Source of the DNA: Parcubacteria group bacterium CG11_big_fil_rev_8_21_14_0_20_39_22
GTDB taxonomy: Bacteria > Patescibacteriota > Minisyncoccia > Phycocordibacterales > GCA-002787175
DNA: 16,991 nucleotides
Assembly (NCBI GenBank): GCA_002787175.1
Contig: PCWC01000076.1
Coordinates: 3,762-20,752, forward strand
Direction: 5' to 3'
The notes under the pieces are model-generated. The model ran no database searches, was not told the origin of the DNA, and saw only the letters and a list, made by a program, of their open reading frames with translations. The translations under genes were made by a program, and so were the position numbers. Below, one piece after another: positions 1 to 6,965 of this stretch. Numbering within the stretch: position 1 is the stretch's first letter; each line of letters opens with the position of its first letter.

Positions 1-851
1 TAAAATTCTCGCATAAGTTCATCCGAGGGAATCAGATTTTTTGATATAGCATCCTTAATTAGGTCTTTGATATTTCCTTTTCCAGTTTTTCCATGAACCT
101 CCATTTGAAGGTATGCTTGAATTGCGTTTATAGAATTTATTATGACATCAGCATAATCTTTCTGACGAAAACCTCTGAACGCTTTTTTTAACATCTCATT
201 TGTTTCAATATACTTTTCGCTAGAAAGTATTCTTAAAACTGGTTCGTATATATCACTTATTATTTTTTCATCTTGCCTAGGCGCAAATCCATTTCTTGTA
301 AGAAATACGTGGACACCAAAATGTGAGAAAACATCATTCAAATCCTTGGCAAACTCATCAAATACCTCCCACTTATATTTTTCATTTCTTTTATTGAATT
401 CTTCCTCAGTTTCGTCATCTTTTTTACTGAGGCCTTTTTCTCGGTCAAAGATAATTTTCTTTGCATAAAATGAAAGTAGTTCAAAAACAACTGATTCTTT
501 TGCATTGAGATAAAGGCCGTGAAAATCATCCAAAGCAGTATCTATACTTCTATTATCTAAAAAACTTCTGGCGAAAGCGTTAGCCTTATAATTGTGATTT
601 AAGGCATCCAATGAAATAAATATTCTTTGTAACTTGTTCCACTTATCTCTTCCTTGGGCAGAACTATAGTGTTCATAACTATGAAATGCTTCTAGGTCAT
701 TCCCGTCTTTACTAAAAAACCAATCTTTCCATAGAAATGACCATATTTTTTGACGGTCATCTGTGCTTAATTCGTCCCAATTACGATAACCGAAATCGGG
801 TCGTAATATTTTCTCAGCATTTTTATCTATTTGACTCCAGAGCTTAAACAT
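1..851 (-). CDS. Abortive-infection-like protein (AbiJ/STM4504-like), partial at the left edge
   Basis: This reading frame starts at ATG 851 and stays open for 283 codons to the window edge, so the C-terminus is missing. The first residues are MFKLWSQIDKNAEK. An early stretch (DDRQKIWSFLWKDWFF, about residues 30-45) resembles the N-terminal domain of AbiJ-type proteins. The last 90 or so residues contain an EPVLRILSSEKY segment, then a helix with KKAFRGFRQKDYADVI, then NIKDLIKDAISKNLIP. That arrangement is typical of the Abi C-terminal/HEPN-like domain of STM4504-type proteins. The catalytic or conserved R/H end of such domains would lie beyond the window, so activity cannot be judged. It starts 6 bp after hsdS and appears to be the next gene of the same defence operon. 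A likely role is phage- or stress-triggered growth arrest. The family call is from memory and moderate; it could instead be an uncharacterised operon protein. Confidence 0.55.
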   Translation of the reverse strand, partial: MFKLWSQIDKNAEKILRPDFGYRNWDELSTDDRQKIWSFLWKDWFFSKDGNDLEAFHSYEHYSSAQGRDKWNKLQRIFISLDALNHNYKANAFARSFLDNRSIDTALDDFHGLYLNAKESVVFELLSFYAKKIIFDREKGLSKKDDETEEEFNKRNEKYKWEVFDEFAKDLNDVFSHFGVHVFLTRNGFAPRQDEKIISDIYEPVLRILSSEKYIETNEMLKKAFRGFRQKDYADVIINSINAIQAYLQMEVHGKTGKGNIKDLIKDAISKNLIPSDELMREF

Positions 852-857
852 AATTTT

Positions 858-2060
858 TTATACAAACATTTTTTGAAGCAAACCTTTCTTCCAAATTTCT
901 GCTTTTGTAATTTGTTGTTCTTTAGATTCTATTCTTTTATCGAGTAAAGTCAAAAACTCTGCAATTTTTTGCTGTTCAGGCAATGTCGGCAAAGTGATTT
1001 TAATTTTCATAAATTCAACTTTTGAAATGTTATATCTGGTACTACCTTGCGCCAACTTGACCACTTCTTTTCTGAATAGCTGATTCCTAAAAAAGAATTT
1101 GGAAAAATCCGGAAACAAAATATCAAATGAGTTTGGGCGAATACCGAAAGAGAAACTGTTCAAGTAAGGTGTAAAATTCTTGCTAAGAAGGACTGATGCA
1201 AATCCGACTTCTAAAGGAGTTTCAGACGAAGTTGTAAATAATATGTCACCAAATTGCACCTTATTTTGCCTTTCATTAACTTGAATTTTTACCAGAGAAA
1301 ATTTCTGAGTATTAATTTCTGAACTATCGAATATCTGTTTGTAGGTAATAAACGGTTCACCTTGACCGAAATCTTCCGCACCTTTACTAGCTAAACCGCT
1401 AAAAGCTTTCCCTAGCTCCCCCAACTTTTTCTCCTCCCACTCAGGAAAATCTTTTCCATTATCATCCTTAAAACGAACTTCTTGCGAAAAGATTTTTCGC
1501 ATCATTCCTTTTTTGTAGGATTCGAAAGATTCCTTTTGCTTGCGTAGATTACCAATCCACTCATCGACTACTCCCAAAAATCCAACGATCTTTTGTTGTT
1601 CTGGGAGGGTGGGGAAATACATTCTCATATTGGAAATCATATCCATTCTAACCGAATCAACTGAATTTTTAGCACTTAGACCTTTAACCCTTTTATAAAA
1701 TCTAGTGGAAAAAATGTTGTAAATAAATTTTCCATTGTAACCTTTATCAAAAGAATTTAGAGAGTACACCCTTTGATGGTAGTCAAATTTACCTACAATA
1801 TAATGAAAATTTTTACCAACACCCACCCCATCACCTGAAGTCAAGATTGCTTCACCGTCAAAAGAAAAACTGTTAATCTTTTCAACTGTGTTTGACCGCA
1901 CATAAAAAGGGTACTTTCCATTTTCAATTCTATCTTGAGTATCTTTATTTCCTGTCTGAATTTTACATATTTCCCCCAACATCTTTTCTTCCCATTCACT
2001 AGAAAATCCAGGAAAACGCAGTTCGGGAGTATTCTTAGTTTTTGTGGTTAATTTTGACAT
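858..2060 (-). CDS. hsdS: Type I restriction-modification specificity subunit HsdS
   Basis: HsdS is the DNA-recognition subunit of a type I restriction-modification enzyme; it combines with HsdM to form the methyltransferase. The 400-residue protein shows the classic two-fold layout. Each half has a variable target-recognition domain preceded by a conserved entry segment (LRFPGFSSEWEEKMLGEI near 14-31; FPEWEEKKLGELG near 205-217). Each half is followed by a conserved helix that starts with LPEQQKI (about 152-158 and 360-366). The helices separate the two recognition domains and dock on HsdM. Length matches the family and both domains look complete, so two half-sites are expected in a bipartite target. 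The gene starts 5 bp after the Trypco2-like gene and ends 6 bp before the Abi-like gene. Only a weak purine run (AGAAAG) precedes the ATG. Confidence 0.95.
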   Translation of the reverse strand: MSKLTTKTKNTPELRFPGFSSEWEEKMLGEICKIQTGNKDTQDRIENGKYPFYVRSNTVEKINSFSFDGEAILTSGDGVGVGKNFHYIVGKFDYHQRVYSLNSFDKGYNGKFIYNIFSTRFYKRVKGLSAKNSVDSVRMDMISNMRMYFPTLPEQQKIVGFLGVVDEWIGNLRKQKESFESYKKGMMRKIFSQEVRFKDDNGKDFPEWEEKKLGELGKAFSGLASKGAEDFGQGEPFITYKQIFDSSEINTQKFSLVKIQVNERQNKVQFGDILFTTSSETPLEVGFASVLLSKNFTPYLNSFSFGIRPNSFDILFPDFSKFFFRNQLFRKEVVKLAQGSTRYNISKVEFMKIKITLPTLPEQQKIAEFLTLLDKRIESKEQQITKAEIWKKGLLQKMFV

Positions 2061-2065
2061 CTTTC

Positions 2066-2422
2066 TTATTCGTAAACACTAAACTGATCTCCACTATTCA
2101 TCTGCCTATTTTGAGCATCAAACTGTGCATGCTCTTGTTTATTCCAGCGATCCACATGGACACCAAACTTAATTCGACTTACTGTTGCATTTTTCGCTTC
2201 CTTTGACACTTCGCCACCACCCTCAATCAGTTGAAAGACCTTAATTCCTGCCTTGCCACTTCCCGCAGTTGTATCCTCAACAGTTACAGCAATATCGAAA
2301 TCAACCGTACGTCCTTCCTTAGCAGAATCTAAATACATATCACGACTGGATTCTTGCCGAGTTTCCTCAACCGCATCAACTACATCTTTTAATACACTTT
2401 TTACGAATGTTTTTAATTCCAT
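2066..2422 (-). CDS. Trypco2-like (trypsin-co-occurring domain 2) small protein
   Basis: This is a 118-residue soluble protein. It has an N-terminal helix (MELKTFVKSVLKDVVDAVEE), a strand with VDFDIAVTVED (about 40-50), a glycine-rich link and a final SRIKFGVHVDRW strand (about 82-93). This pattern matches my memory of the Trypco2 domain, a small domain found in NTP-dependent biological conflict systems, often beside trypsin-like proteases. No protease gene is visible here. The protein sits between a RhuM gene (14 bp upstream) and hsdS (5 bp downstream), so it is probably co-expressed with the restriction system. Its own -10-like TATAAA lies 6 nt before the start codon. The molecular function is unknown; a regulatory or sensing role within the defence operon is an inference. 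The domain call is fairly good because both end motifs fit. Confidence 0.7.
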   Translation of the reverse strand: MELKTFVKSVLKDVVDAVEETRQESSRDMYLDSAKEGRTVDFDIAVTVEDTTAGSGKAGIKVFQLIEGGGEVSKEAKNATVSRIKFGVHVDRWNKQEHAQFDAQNRQMNSGDQFSVYE

Positions 2423-2428
2423 GTTTAA

Positions 2429-2434
2429 TTTATA
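2429..2434 (-). promoter_or_regulatory. -10-like hexamer of the Trypco2-like gene
   Basis: TATAAA on the minus strand ends 6 nt before the ATG at 2422, inside the restriction operon. It could be an internal leaderless promoter, letting the downstream genes be expressed without hsdM. The AT-rich gap makes a chance match possible. Confidence 0.35.
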
Positions 2435-2436
2435 TG

Positions 2437-3498
2437 CTATTTTTTATCATCTTCTCCTCCATCTTTCTCCTTTTTTAGGAGTTTTTTTATTTCTCGGTCG
2501 AAATCTGATTCAAAATTTTGTATTGTTTTTTTTGAAAACTTTTCAAATTCTTTTTCCGCTTTTCTAACTGCTTGCTCGTGACTGACATTTCCGGCGTTAT
2601 CAAGAACCTCGTACGAAGCGAACCTCAAATATTCATCCAGCTTCTTCTGCCAATCTTTCATTGCCATAGGATTGCGACGAGCGGCTTGTATTTCCGCAAA
2701 AGACAAATACGCATCAACCAAGCGATTCAAGCTGATCAATTCATCCTCGTTTAAATAATTTTTTGCAATAATAATATCCACCTGCAAAAGATACTTGCCC
2801 TTAAAAGAAGTCAATCCCATATTCTCCAAGGAACTGTCAGCTCTTTCGTGGATGATTTCCGCCGCAGTCTTACCAGTAACAGCAAAATGCATTTTGTTTT
2901 GTACGGTTGAAAAAAACTTTTGTGCCATCTCCGACTTTCCGTCATAATCTATAGCCGTCGCGTATATGTCGGTGACTTTTTGATATAGATTACGCTCACT
3001 ACTGCGAATATCTCTGATTCGAGCAAGCAGTTCCTCAAAATATCTACCACCATGCTTTTTGAGGCGATTGTCATCCATAGTAAATCCTTTGATGATGAAC
3101 TCGTTTAGACGAGCTGTTGCCCACCTGCGAAACCGTGTGGCAATATCCGAGTTGATCCGATACCCCACTGAAATGATCATGTCCAGACTGTAGAAAACAA
3201 GCTTTCGGGATACTTCCCTTCCCCCTTCACTTTGAACTGTCAACTTTTCGTTGATAGTTCCGGCTTCCGTCAATTCGCCCTCCGACAGGATATTTTTTAT
3301 GTGTTTGCTTACATTCTGCTTTGTAGTTTTAAACAACTCCGCGATCGTATTTTGAGATGCCCAGATAGTTTCTCCTTCATAGTCAAAACGGAGTTCCAGT
3401 GTTTCTTTTCCTCTTGTTAAGGTCAGGACAACCTCGTTCTCAAAAGAGTTTGAAAAATCCTGATTGCTATTTTTTTGTATTTTTTTATCTTTGCTCAT
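2437..3498 (-). CDS. RhuM-family protein (virulence RhuM/DNA-binding-like)
   Basis: The 353-residue protein carries the signature of the RhuM family, named after a Salmonella pathogenicity-island gene. Around residues 46-72 a helix-turn-helix-like segment (WASQNTIAELFKTTKQNVSKHI) is seen. It is followed by VFYSLDMIISVGYRINS (about 101-117), RFRRWATARLNEFIIKGFTMDD (122-143), TGKTAAEIIHERAD (208-221) and a C-terminal KNYLNEDELISLNRLVDAYL block (246-265). The last 40 residues are a charged Lys/Glu tail, probably helical. RhuM genes are often inserted in type I restriction operons, as here between hsdM (10 bp away) and the Trypco2-like gene (14 bp away). The biochemical role of the family is not established; DNA binding is inferred from the N-terminal motif. 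The protein looks complete. Confidence 0.9.
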   Translation of the reverse strand: MSKDKKIQKNSNQDFSNSFENEVVLTLTRGKETLELRFDYEGETIWASQNTIAELFKTTKQNVSKHIKNILSEGELTEAGTINEKLTVQSEGGREVSRKLVFYSLDMIISVGYRINSDIATRFRRWATARLNEFIIKGFTMDDNRLKKHGGRYFEELLARIRDIRSSERNLYQKVTDIYATAIDYDGKSEMAQKFFSTVQNKMHFAVTGKTAAEIIHERADSSLENMGLTSFKGKYLLQVDIIIAKNYLNEDELISLNRLVDAYLSFAEIQAARRNPMAMKDWQKKLDEYLRFASYEVLDNAGNVSHEQAVRKAEKEFEKFSKKTIQNFESDFDREIKKLLKKEKDGGEDDKK

Positions 3499-3508
3499 CT
3501 TATTACTA

Positions 3509-5080
3509 TCAAAAAGGATTATCTATTTTTAATTCATCACAAAACTCGGCAATCTTACTTCGTAAAGCCATCTCTTTAAGATTAAGCTCTTTGAGCTCTT
3601 TTGCTACAGCATTAATGTTAATCGGTTCTTCCTCTTCAAACGTATCTACATAGCGAGGAATATTCAGATTAAAATCATTTTCTTTTATTTCATCGAGTGT
3701 CGCATTGTGTGAATATTTTTCAATTTCTTTACGAGACTTGTAAGTATCAAAAATCTTTTCTATGTTTTCATCATCTATATGATTTTGATTTTTACCCTTA
3801 CGAAATTCTCGTGATGCCTCAATAAAGAGGATACTATCGTCATCCTTACGGCATTTCTTAAATACCAACACAGTCGCGGGAATTGATGTCCCATAGAAAA
3901 GATTTGATGGTAGACCAATAACTGCATCCAAATAATTTAACTTTTCAATTATATATTTGCGTATATGTCCTTCTGCTCCACCTCGAAACAAAGCGCCATG
4001 AGGCAAAACGACAGTCATCGTGCCATTGTCTGCCAAATGATGAAGCATATGTGTTACAAATGCATAATCCGCAGCACTCTTTGGGGCCAAGCGCCCATAC
4101 TGAGAAAAGCGTTCGTCTGTAGCAAGTGTCGGATCAGTATCCCCTTTCCAATTTGAACCAAACGGTGGATTAGCTACGACCGCCTCTGCCTTTAGATCTG
4201 GAAGTTTGTCCTCAGTAAGTGTATTTCCATTTTCGATTCTAAAGTGTGAGAAGTGAACACCGTGCAAAATCATGTTCATTCGAGCAAGGTTGTATGTTGT
4301 CGTGTTGTATTCCTGTCCATAGTAATCAACTACTTGTGCGTAATCACCGAGTCGCAAAAGCAAAGAGCCTGAACCGCATGTTGGGTCGTAGACACTGCGA
4401 AGCTTCTTTTTATCCTCGGTAACAATCATTGCCATCAGTCGTGATACTTGGGATGGTGTATAAAATTCTCCTGCTTTCTTGCCAGCCCCTGCCGCAAATT
4501 GCGAAATAAGATACTCATATGCATCTCCGAGTACGTCACTTTTAGAATCTTCCAGCTTAAAGTCTATCTTGGACAGATGTACGAGAATTTCGGTAATAGT
4601 CTCATTTTTTGCTTTTTCTGATTGCCCAAGACGAACAGAAGTTAGATCTACATCGTCAAACAAGCCCTTGAAATCATCCTCGCTATCAGTACCGGCAGAA
4701 GTTTGCTCAATGGAATTCAGGACGGCTTTTAATTCTTCTAAAATGAACTTATCGTCTCCAATTTCCCCTTTGCCTTTTTTAACAAGTTGAGAAAATAATT
4801 GGCTGGGGCGTAAAAAGAAGCCGAGTTTTTCAAGCGAAGCATTTTTTACTGCTTCAATATATTCTTGATCTTGCTTTTTCTTTTCATCTAAATCCGCAAA
4901 ATCTACTTTGTCATTCTTCAAAAGATTCTCAGCGTATACTTCCTGCTTTTCAGAAAGGTATTTATAGAAAATAAAACCAAGGATGTAGTTTTTGTACTCA
5001 TCCGCGTTCATACTGCTACGGAGCGTATCCGCCACCGCCCACAATTGTCTCTCTAAAAGTCTTTTTTGTTCTTCTGACAT
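3509..5080 (-). CDS. hsdM: Type I restriction-modification methyltransferase subunit HsdM
   Basis: HsdM is the N6-adenine DNA methyltransferase subunit; it methylates the target chosen by HsdS and is also needed for restriction. In the 523-residue protein the N-terminal helical domain (about 1-150) contains RQLWAVADTLRSSM and YILGFIFYKYLSEK, typical of HsdM. The catalytic domain follows with GEFYTPSQVSRLM (204-216). The S-adenosylmethionine motif DPTCGSGSLL is at 232-241 and the catalytic NPPF motif at 304-307. Both are intact, so the enzyme should be active. Length is normal. This is the first gene of the operon. Its start codon lies 4 nt after a GATTAT element and no Shine-Dalgarno sequence is seen. 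The upstream region (5081-5405) holds palindromes and a tRNA-Gln gene, which suggests the operon entered next to that tRNA. Confidence 0.97.
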   Translation of the reverse strand: MSEEQKRLLERQLWAVADTLRSSMNADEYKNYILGFIFYKYLSEKQEVYAENLLKNDKVDFADLDEKKKQDQEYIEAVKNASLEKLGFFLRPSQLFSQLVKKGKGEIGDDKFILEELKAVLNSIEQTSAGTDSEDDFKGLFDDVDLTSVRLGQSEKAKNETITEILVHLSKIDFKLEDSKSDVLGDAYEYLISQFAAGAGKKAGEFYTPSQVSRLMAMIVTEDKKKLRSVYDPTCGSGSLLLRLGDYAQVVDYYGQEYNTTTYNLARMNMILHGVHFSHFRIENGNTLTEDKLPDLKAEAVVANPPFGSNWKGDTDPTLATDERFSQYGRLAPKSAADYAFVTHMLHHLADNGTMTVVLPHGALFRGGAEGHIRKYIIEKLNYLDAVIGLPSNLFYGTSIPATVLVFKKCRKDDDSILFIEASREFRKGKNQNHIDDENIEKIFDTYKSRKEIEKYSHNATLDEIKENDFNLNIPRYVDTFEEEEPININAVAKELKELNLKEMALRSKIAEFCDELKIDNPF

Positions 5081-5171
5081 GTTTATAATCTACAGGCTTA
5101 AAACATTCATTGCGTTTCCGCTCCTAACACCTAACAGCTACCACCTAACAACTATTACACCATACCACTTT

Positions 5172-5203
5172 CCCCCTCAAAAATCCATTGGATTTTGGCG
5201 GGG
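5172..5203. repeat. Imperfect hairpin between hsdM and tRNA-Gln
   Basis: AAAATCCA and TGGATTTT are perfect inverted arms around a single T at 5188. They are flanked by a CCCC and a GGGG that can extend the stem with an internal loop. It lies downstream of tRNA-Gln on the minus strand and upstream of hsdM. It could end the tRNA transcript or form part of the operon's leader; no clean T-run follows. Confidence 0.5.
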
Positions 5204-5262
5204 AAATAGGCGAAAATGCCCTCATTCTGACCGACATATCAGCCCTCCACGCCTGCCCGTTA

Positions 5263-5286
5263 AACACGCACGACGTCGTGCGTGTT
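5263..5286. repeat. Perfect 24-bp palindrome
   Basis: The half-site AACACGCACGAC is followed directly by its exact reverse complement, with no spacer. It has much higher GC than its surroundings. A perfect palindrome without a loop fits a dimeric protein binding site or the scar of a mobile element better than a terminator. It lies about 180 bp upstream of hsdM, so an operator for the restriction operon is possible but unproven. Confidence 0.75.
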
Positions 5287-5344
5287 CACAACATTATGTT
5301 TTCAAATAGAATCTTTATCTCGACTCTAAAGGGACTGAGAGCCC

Positions 5345-5364
5345 ATCTCCAATCTCACCACGAT
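5345..5364 (-). repeat. Dispersed repeat, copy A (second copy at 8906-8925)
   Basis: On the minus strand a 20-nt core ATCGTGGTGAGATTGGAGAT is identical in both copies and continues as RGGYTCTMAG. Both are preceded on the minus strand by GTATTTTT. Copy A lies just downstream of tRNA-Gln. Copy B lies just downstream of dnaX. The shared position, right after a minus-strand gene, suggests a repeat family linked to transcript ends or to insertion there. Confidence 0.7.
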
Positions 5365-5405
5365 TAGAAAAATACACTCCGTGTCTCGTTTCGCTCGTTG
5401 CTTTG

Positions 5406-5476
5406 CTGCCGGACAGGGACTCGAACCCCAATTACTTGGACCAAAACCAAGCGTCCTACCATTAGACGATCCGGCA
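5406..5476 (-). tRNA. tRNA-Gln (anticodon UUG)
   Basis: A 71-nt cloverleaf reads cleanly on the minus strand. The acceptor stem TGCCGGA pairs with TCCGGCA. The anticodon arm is CTTGG, loop TTTTGGT, CCAAG, which places TTG at positions 34-36 and so decodes CAA. The T-arm carries GGTTCGAGTCC. The discriminator is G and the next bases are CAA rather than CCA, so CCA must be added enzymatically. A second, broken copy lies 41 bp upstream and shares 31 identical bases with its 5' end. Confidence 0.93.
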
Positions 5477-5499
5477 ATATTTATATTTTATCAAATCTC

Positions 5500-5526
5500 C
5501 TTCGACAGTCCTTCAGACCGTCGAAG
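5500..5526. repeat. REP-like inverted repeat inside the broken tRNA copy
   Basis: The arms CTTCGACAGTC (5500-5510) and GACCGTCGAAG (5516-5526) pair over 11 positions with one mismatch around a five-base loop. The element takes the place where the T-arm and acceptor end of the second tRNA copy should be. It resembles short mobile intergenic palindromes (REP-like) and is a good candidate for the cause of the damage. Confidence 0.7.
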
Positions 5527-5589
5527 TCCCGATTACTTGGACCTCGACCTCACTAAATTGCAAGCGTCCTACCATTAGACGATCCGGCA
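5527..5589 (-). pseudogene. Broken second copy of tRNA-Gln
   Basis: The 5' end, D-arm and first anticodon-stem bases are identical to the intact tRNA-Gln over 31 bp (5561-5591 compared with 5448-5478). A 12-bp block from the other side of the anticodon (5532-5543) is also identical. Between them, the anticodon-loop bases are replaced by 17 unrelated bases. The T-arm and acceptor 3' half are missing and give way to the inverted repeat at 5500-5526. No cloverleaf or anticodon can be formed. It sits between the probable promoter and the intact tRNA, so it is likely transcribed as leader RNA. Confidence 0.8.
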
Positions 5590-5598
5590 ATCACCCTT

Positions 5599-5607
5599 TT
5601 TATAGCA
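5599..5607 (-). promoter_or_regulatory. Extended -10 promoter element for the tRNA-Gln unit
   Basis: The minus strand reads TGCTATAAA, an extended -10 element. It ends 9 nt before the 5' end of the broken tRNA copy, which is about the expected start of transcription. No good -35 box is seen, as is common for extended -10 promoters. It would drive the broken copy and then the intact tRNA-Gln. Confidence 0.5.
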
Positions 5608-5916
5608 CAAAAATGTTGAAAAATATAGAGAGAGTCTTGGTAAGTTTGATCAAATAATATGATTTAGGAATGAGAACATCAGTCTAAATATATAGGGAAG
5701 ATAAATGATAGGAGTGATAATCAATATATTTGGCACGCAAATCATATCGAAAGTGGTCCACTTTGTGGATTTTAGGAAGACTCTATTATTACTACAAACC
5801 CATTTCTACCAAAAAAGGAGTGGTTAAATAATGAAAGAGTTGCGTCGTTTTAGTATAAAAAGACCATATCCAAGAAATCAACTCCTAAACCCCGAGAATT
5901 TATTTAAAAAAACCTG

Positions 5917-5922
5917 TATAAT
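5917..5922 (+). promoter_or_regulatory. -10 box for the plus-strand gene block
   Basis: A perfect TATAAT preceded by TG lies 26 nt before the ATG at 5949, giving a short leader of about 20 nt. No convincing -35 box or Shine-Dalgarno sequence is seen. A weaker CATAAA also lies 6 nt before the ATG and could give a leaderless message. Confidence 0.5.
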
Positions 5923-5948
5923 AAGAATTACCAAATACATAAAACCAT

Positions 5949-6380
5949 ATGCAAGAAACACATCCACGCAAATTTTTTACAAGACGAGCCATAGGATTCC
6001 TGATTCTGCTCGTCATAGCTGGCTTAGTCGCCGCTTTTTATTCATTCAATAACTATATCTACCAAGAGAAGCAAAGCGGTGAAATAGTTACTAAACCATA
6101 CCGAGCAACACTTACCGGTGAATACGTCTGTTTGCCACACAAAGATACTACAGGTCCACAAACAGACGAGTGTGCAAATGGTATCAGGACAGATATCGGA
6201 GAATACTATGCAATTGATCTCTATCTTATGTCACAAGAACACAGACCGTTGTCTGTAGGTGACAAAATTTCAGCAAATGGTCTGGTAACCCCTATTGAAT
6301 ACTTGAGTACTGATCAGTGGCAACAATACCCCATCGAAGGAATCTTCTCTGTTACCGACTCGCTACAAGTGGTAGAGTAG
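5949..6380 (+). CDS. Membrane-anchored conserved hypothetical protein
   Basis: The 143-residue protein starts with a positively charged segment (RKFFTRR) and has one hydrophobic helix at about 14-32. A domain outside the membrane follows, so it is probably an N-in, C-out membrane protein. The domain contains GEYVCLPHKDTTGPQTDEC (57-75) with two cysteines, then GEYYAIDLYL and a final TPIEYLSTDQWQQYPIEGIFSV block. I recall very similar short proteins (YVCLPH...GPQT.EC and W..Y.I.GI.SVT) from many Parcubacteria-type genomes, but I know of no function. The compact beta-rich domain may resemble an OB-like fold. The cysteines could form a disulfide or bind metal; this is speculation. It ends 6 bp before the P-loop gene, so the two may share a transcript. 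Confidence 0.8.
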   Translation: MQETHPRKFFTRRAIGFLILLVIAGLVAAFYSFNNYIYQEKQSGEIVTKPYRATLTGEYVCLPHKDTTGPQTDECANGIRTDIGEYYAIDLYLMSQEHRPLSVGDKISANGLVTPIEYLSTDQWQQYPIEGIFSVTDSLQVVE

Positions 6381-6386
6381 TGCTAT

Positions 6387-6929
6387 ATGTATCTTATAAC
6401 CGGAGTATCAGGAGTGGGAAAAACAGCAGTCATACCACATCTAAAACAATCGCTTGGAGATAAATTTGAAGTGCATGATTTTGATGAGCGTGGAGTTCCG
6501 GACAACGCGGACAGCCAATGGAGAGTAGACGAAACCGAGTATTGGATTGAATATGGAAGGAAGAAAGATGAAGGTGGGGTTACGGTCGTCGTGTGTGGGT
6601 TTTCGAATCCGGATGAGATAGCTGAAATACAGGGCAAATCTTCTGATGTTAAAGTCCAAACCATTCTGTTGGATGCAGACGCTAAAATTATAGAGAATCG
6701 ACTACGAAATAGAAATACCGATGAGTCAGTAAAGAAAGACTTGGAACGTGCTGTAGGTTCGGTGGAGACATTTATCAAAAACAACACTCGATTTATTCCA
6801 ATTTTACGAAAGATATGTCGGGAACATCAATGCCCTGTAGTGGATACTACGCACATGGCTCCTGAAGCCGTTGCCGATGATGTTGCCAAGCTCATAAAGC
6901 AAAGTGGTATAGGAACAGTGCTGGAGTAG
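6387..6929 (+). CDS. P-loop NTPase, nucleoside/nucleotide kinase-like
   Basis: The 180-residue protein opens with a clear Walker A motif, GVSGVGKT (6-13), directly after the first strand. HDFDERG follows at 30-36, where kinases of this fold carry an acidic substrate or magnesium site. VTVVVCGF (65-72) and VQTILLDAD (90-98) look like core strands. The IIENRLRNRNTDES segment (101-114) has the arginine-rich look of a LID region. The size and order fit the adenylate-kinase/AAA_18 group of small P-loop kinases. The substrate cannot be told. The start ATG is 6 bp after the stop of the membrane protein and has no ribosome binding site, so translation may be coupled. The C-terminal region (VVDTTHMAPEAVADDVAKLI) is also typical of such kinases. 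A VOC gene follows 36 bp later. Confidence 0.8.
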   Translation: MYLITGVSGVGKTAVIPHLKQSLGDKFEVHDFDERGVPDNADSQWRVDETEYWIEYGRKKDEGGVTVVVCGFSNPDEIAEIQGKSSDVKVQTILLDADAKIIENRLRNRNTDESVKKDLERAVGSVETFIKNNTRFIPILRKICREHQCPVVDTTHMAPEAVADDVAKLIKQSGIGTVLE

Positions 6930-6953
6930 TAGCGTGAAGTATAAAAGAAATGT

Positions 6954-6959
6954 TAAAAT
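6954..6959 (+). promoter_or_regulatory. -10-like hexamer of the VOC gene (leaderless type)
   Basis: TAAAAT ends exactly 6 nt before the ATG at 6966. Transcription would begin at or next to the start codon. No Shine-Dalgarno sequence lies in the gap. The same spacing is seen before several other genes in this window. Confidence 0.5.
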
Positions 6960-6965
6960 AATATC

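Larger units (their letters stand above)
5592..5948. other. Non-coding stretch between the tRNA unit and the plus-strand gene block
   Basis: No convincing gene is present in these 357 bases. They contain the tRNA promoter at 5599-5607. A 15-bp perfect inverted repeat lies at 5750-5764 (AAAGTGG, T, CCACTTT), possibly a regulator site. A GGAG at 5817-5820 stands 10 nt before an ATG at 5831, but that frame gives only a 73-residue peptide without recognisable features that overlaps the next gene. A TATAAT is found at 5917-5922. Confidence 0.6.

Noticed and set aside
2253..2567. Plus-strand frame of 104 residues opposite the Trypco2-like and RhuM genes
   Set aside because: It runs antisense to two well-supported genes and crosses their boundary; its composition (Ser/Phe/Leu-rich) is typical of a shadow frame.
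5532..5589. Second tRNA with an intron
   Set aside because: After removing the 17-base insert the T-arm and acceptor 3' half still cannot be formed, so it is a broken copy rather than an interrupted gene.
5831..6052. A 73-residue plus-strand frame preceded by GGAG
   Set aside because: The peptide has no recognisable features, overlaps the membrane protein by about 100 bp in another frame, the spacing of 10 nt from GGAG is long, and a strong TATAAT lies inside the frame. It is more likely promoter DNA.
6383..6787. Minus-strand frame of 134 residues opposite the P-loop kinase gene
   Set aside because: The plus-strand frame has a clear Walker A motif and family structure; the antisense frame is serine-rich and featureless.
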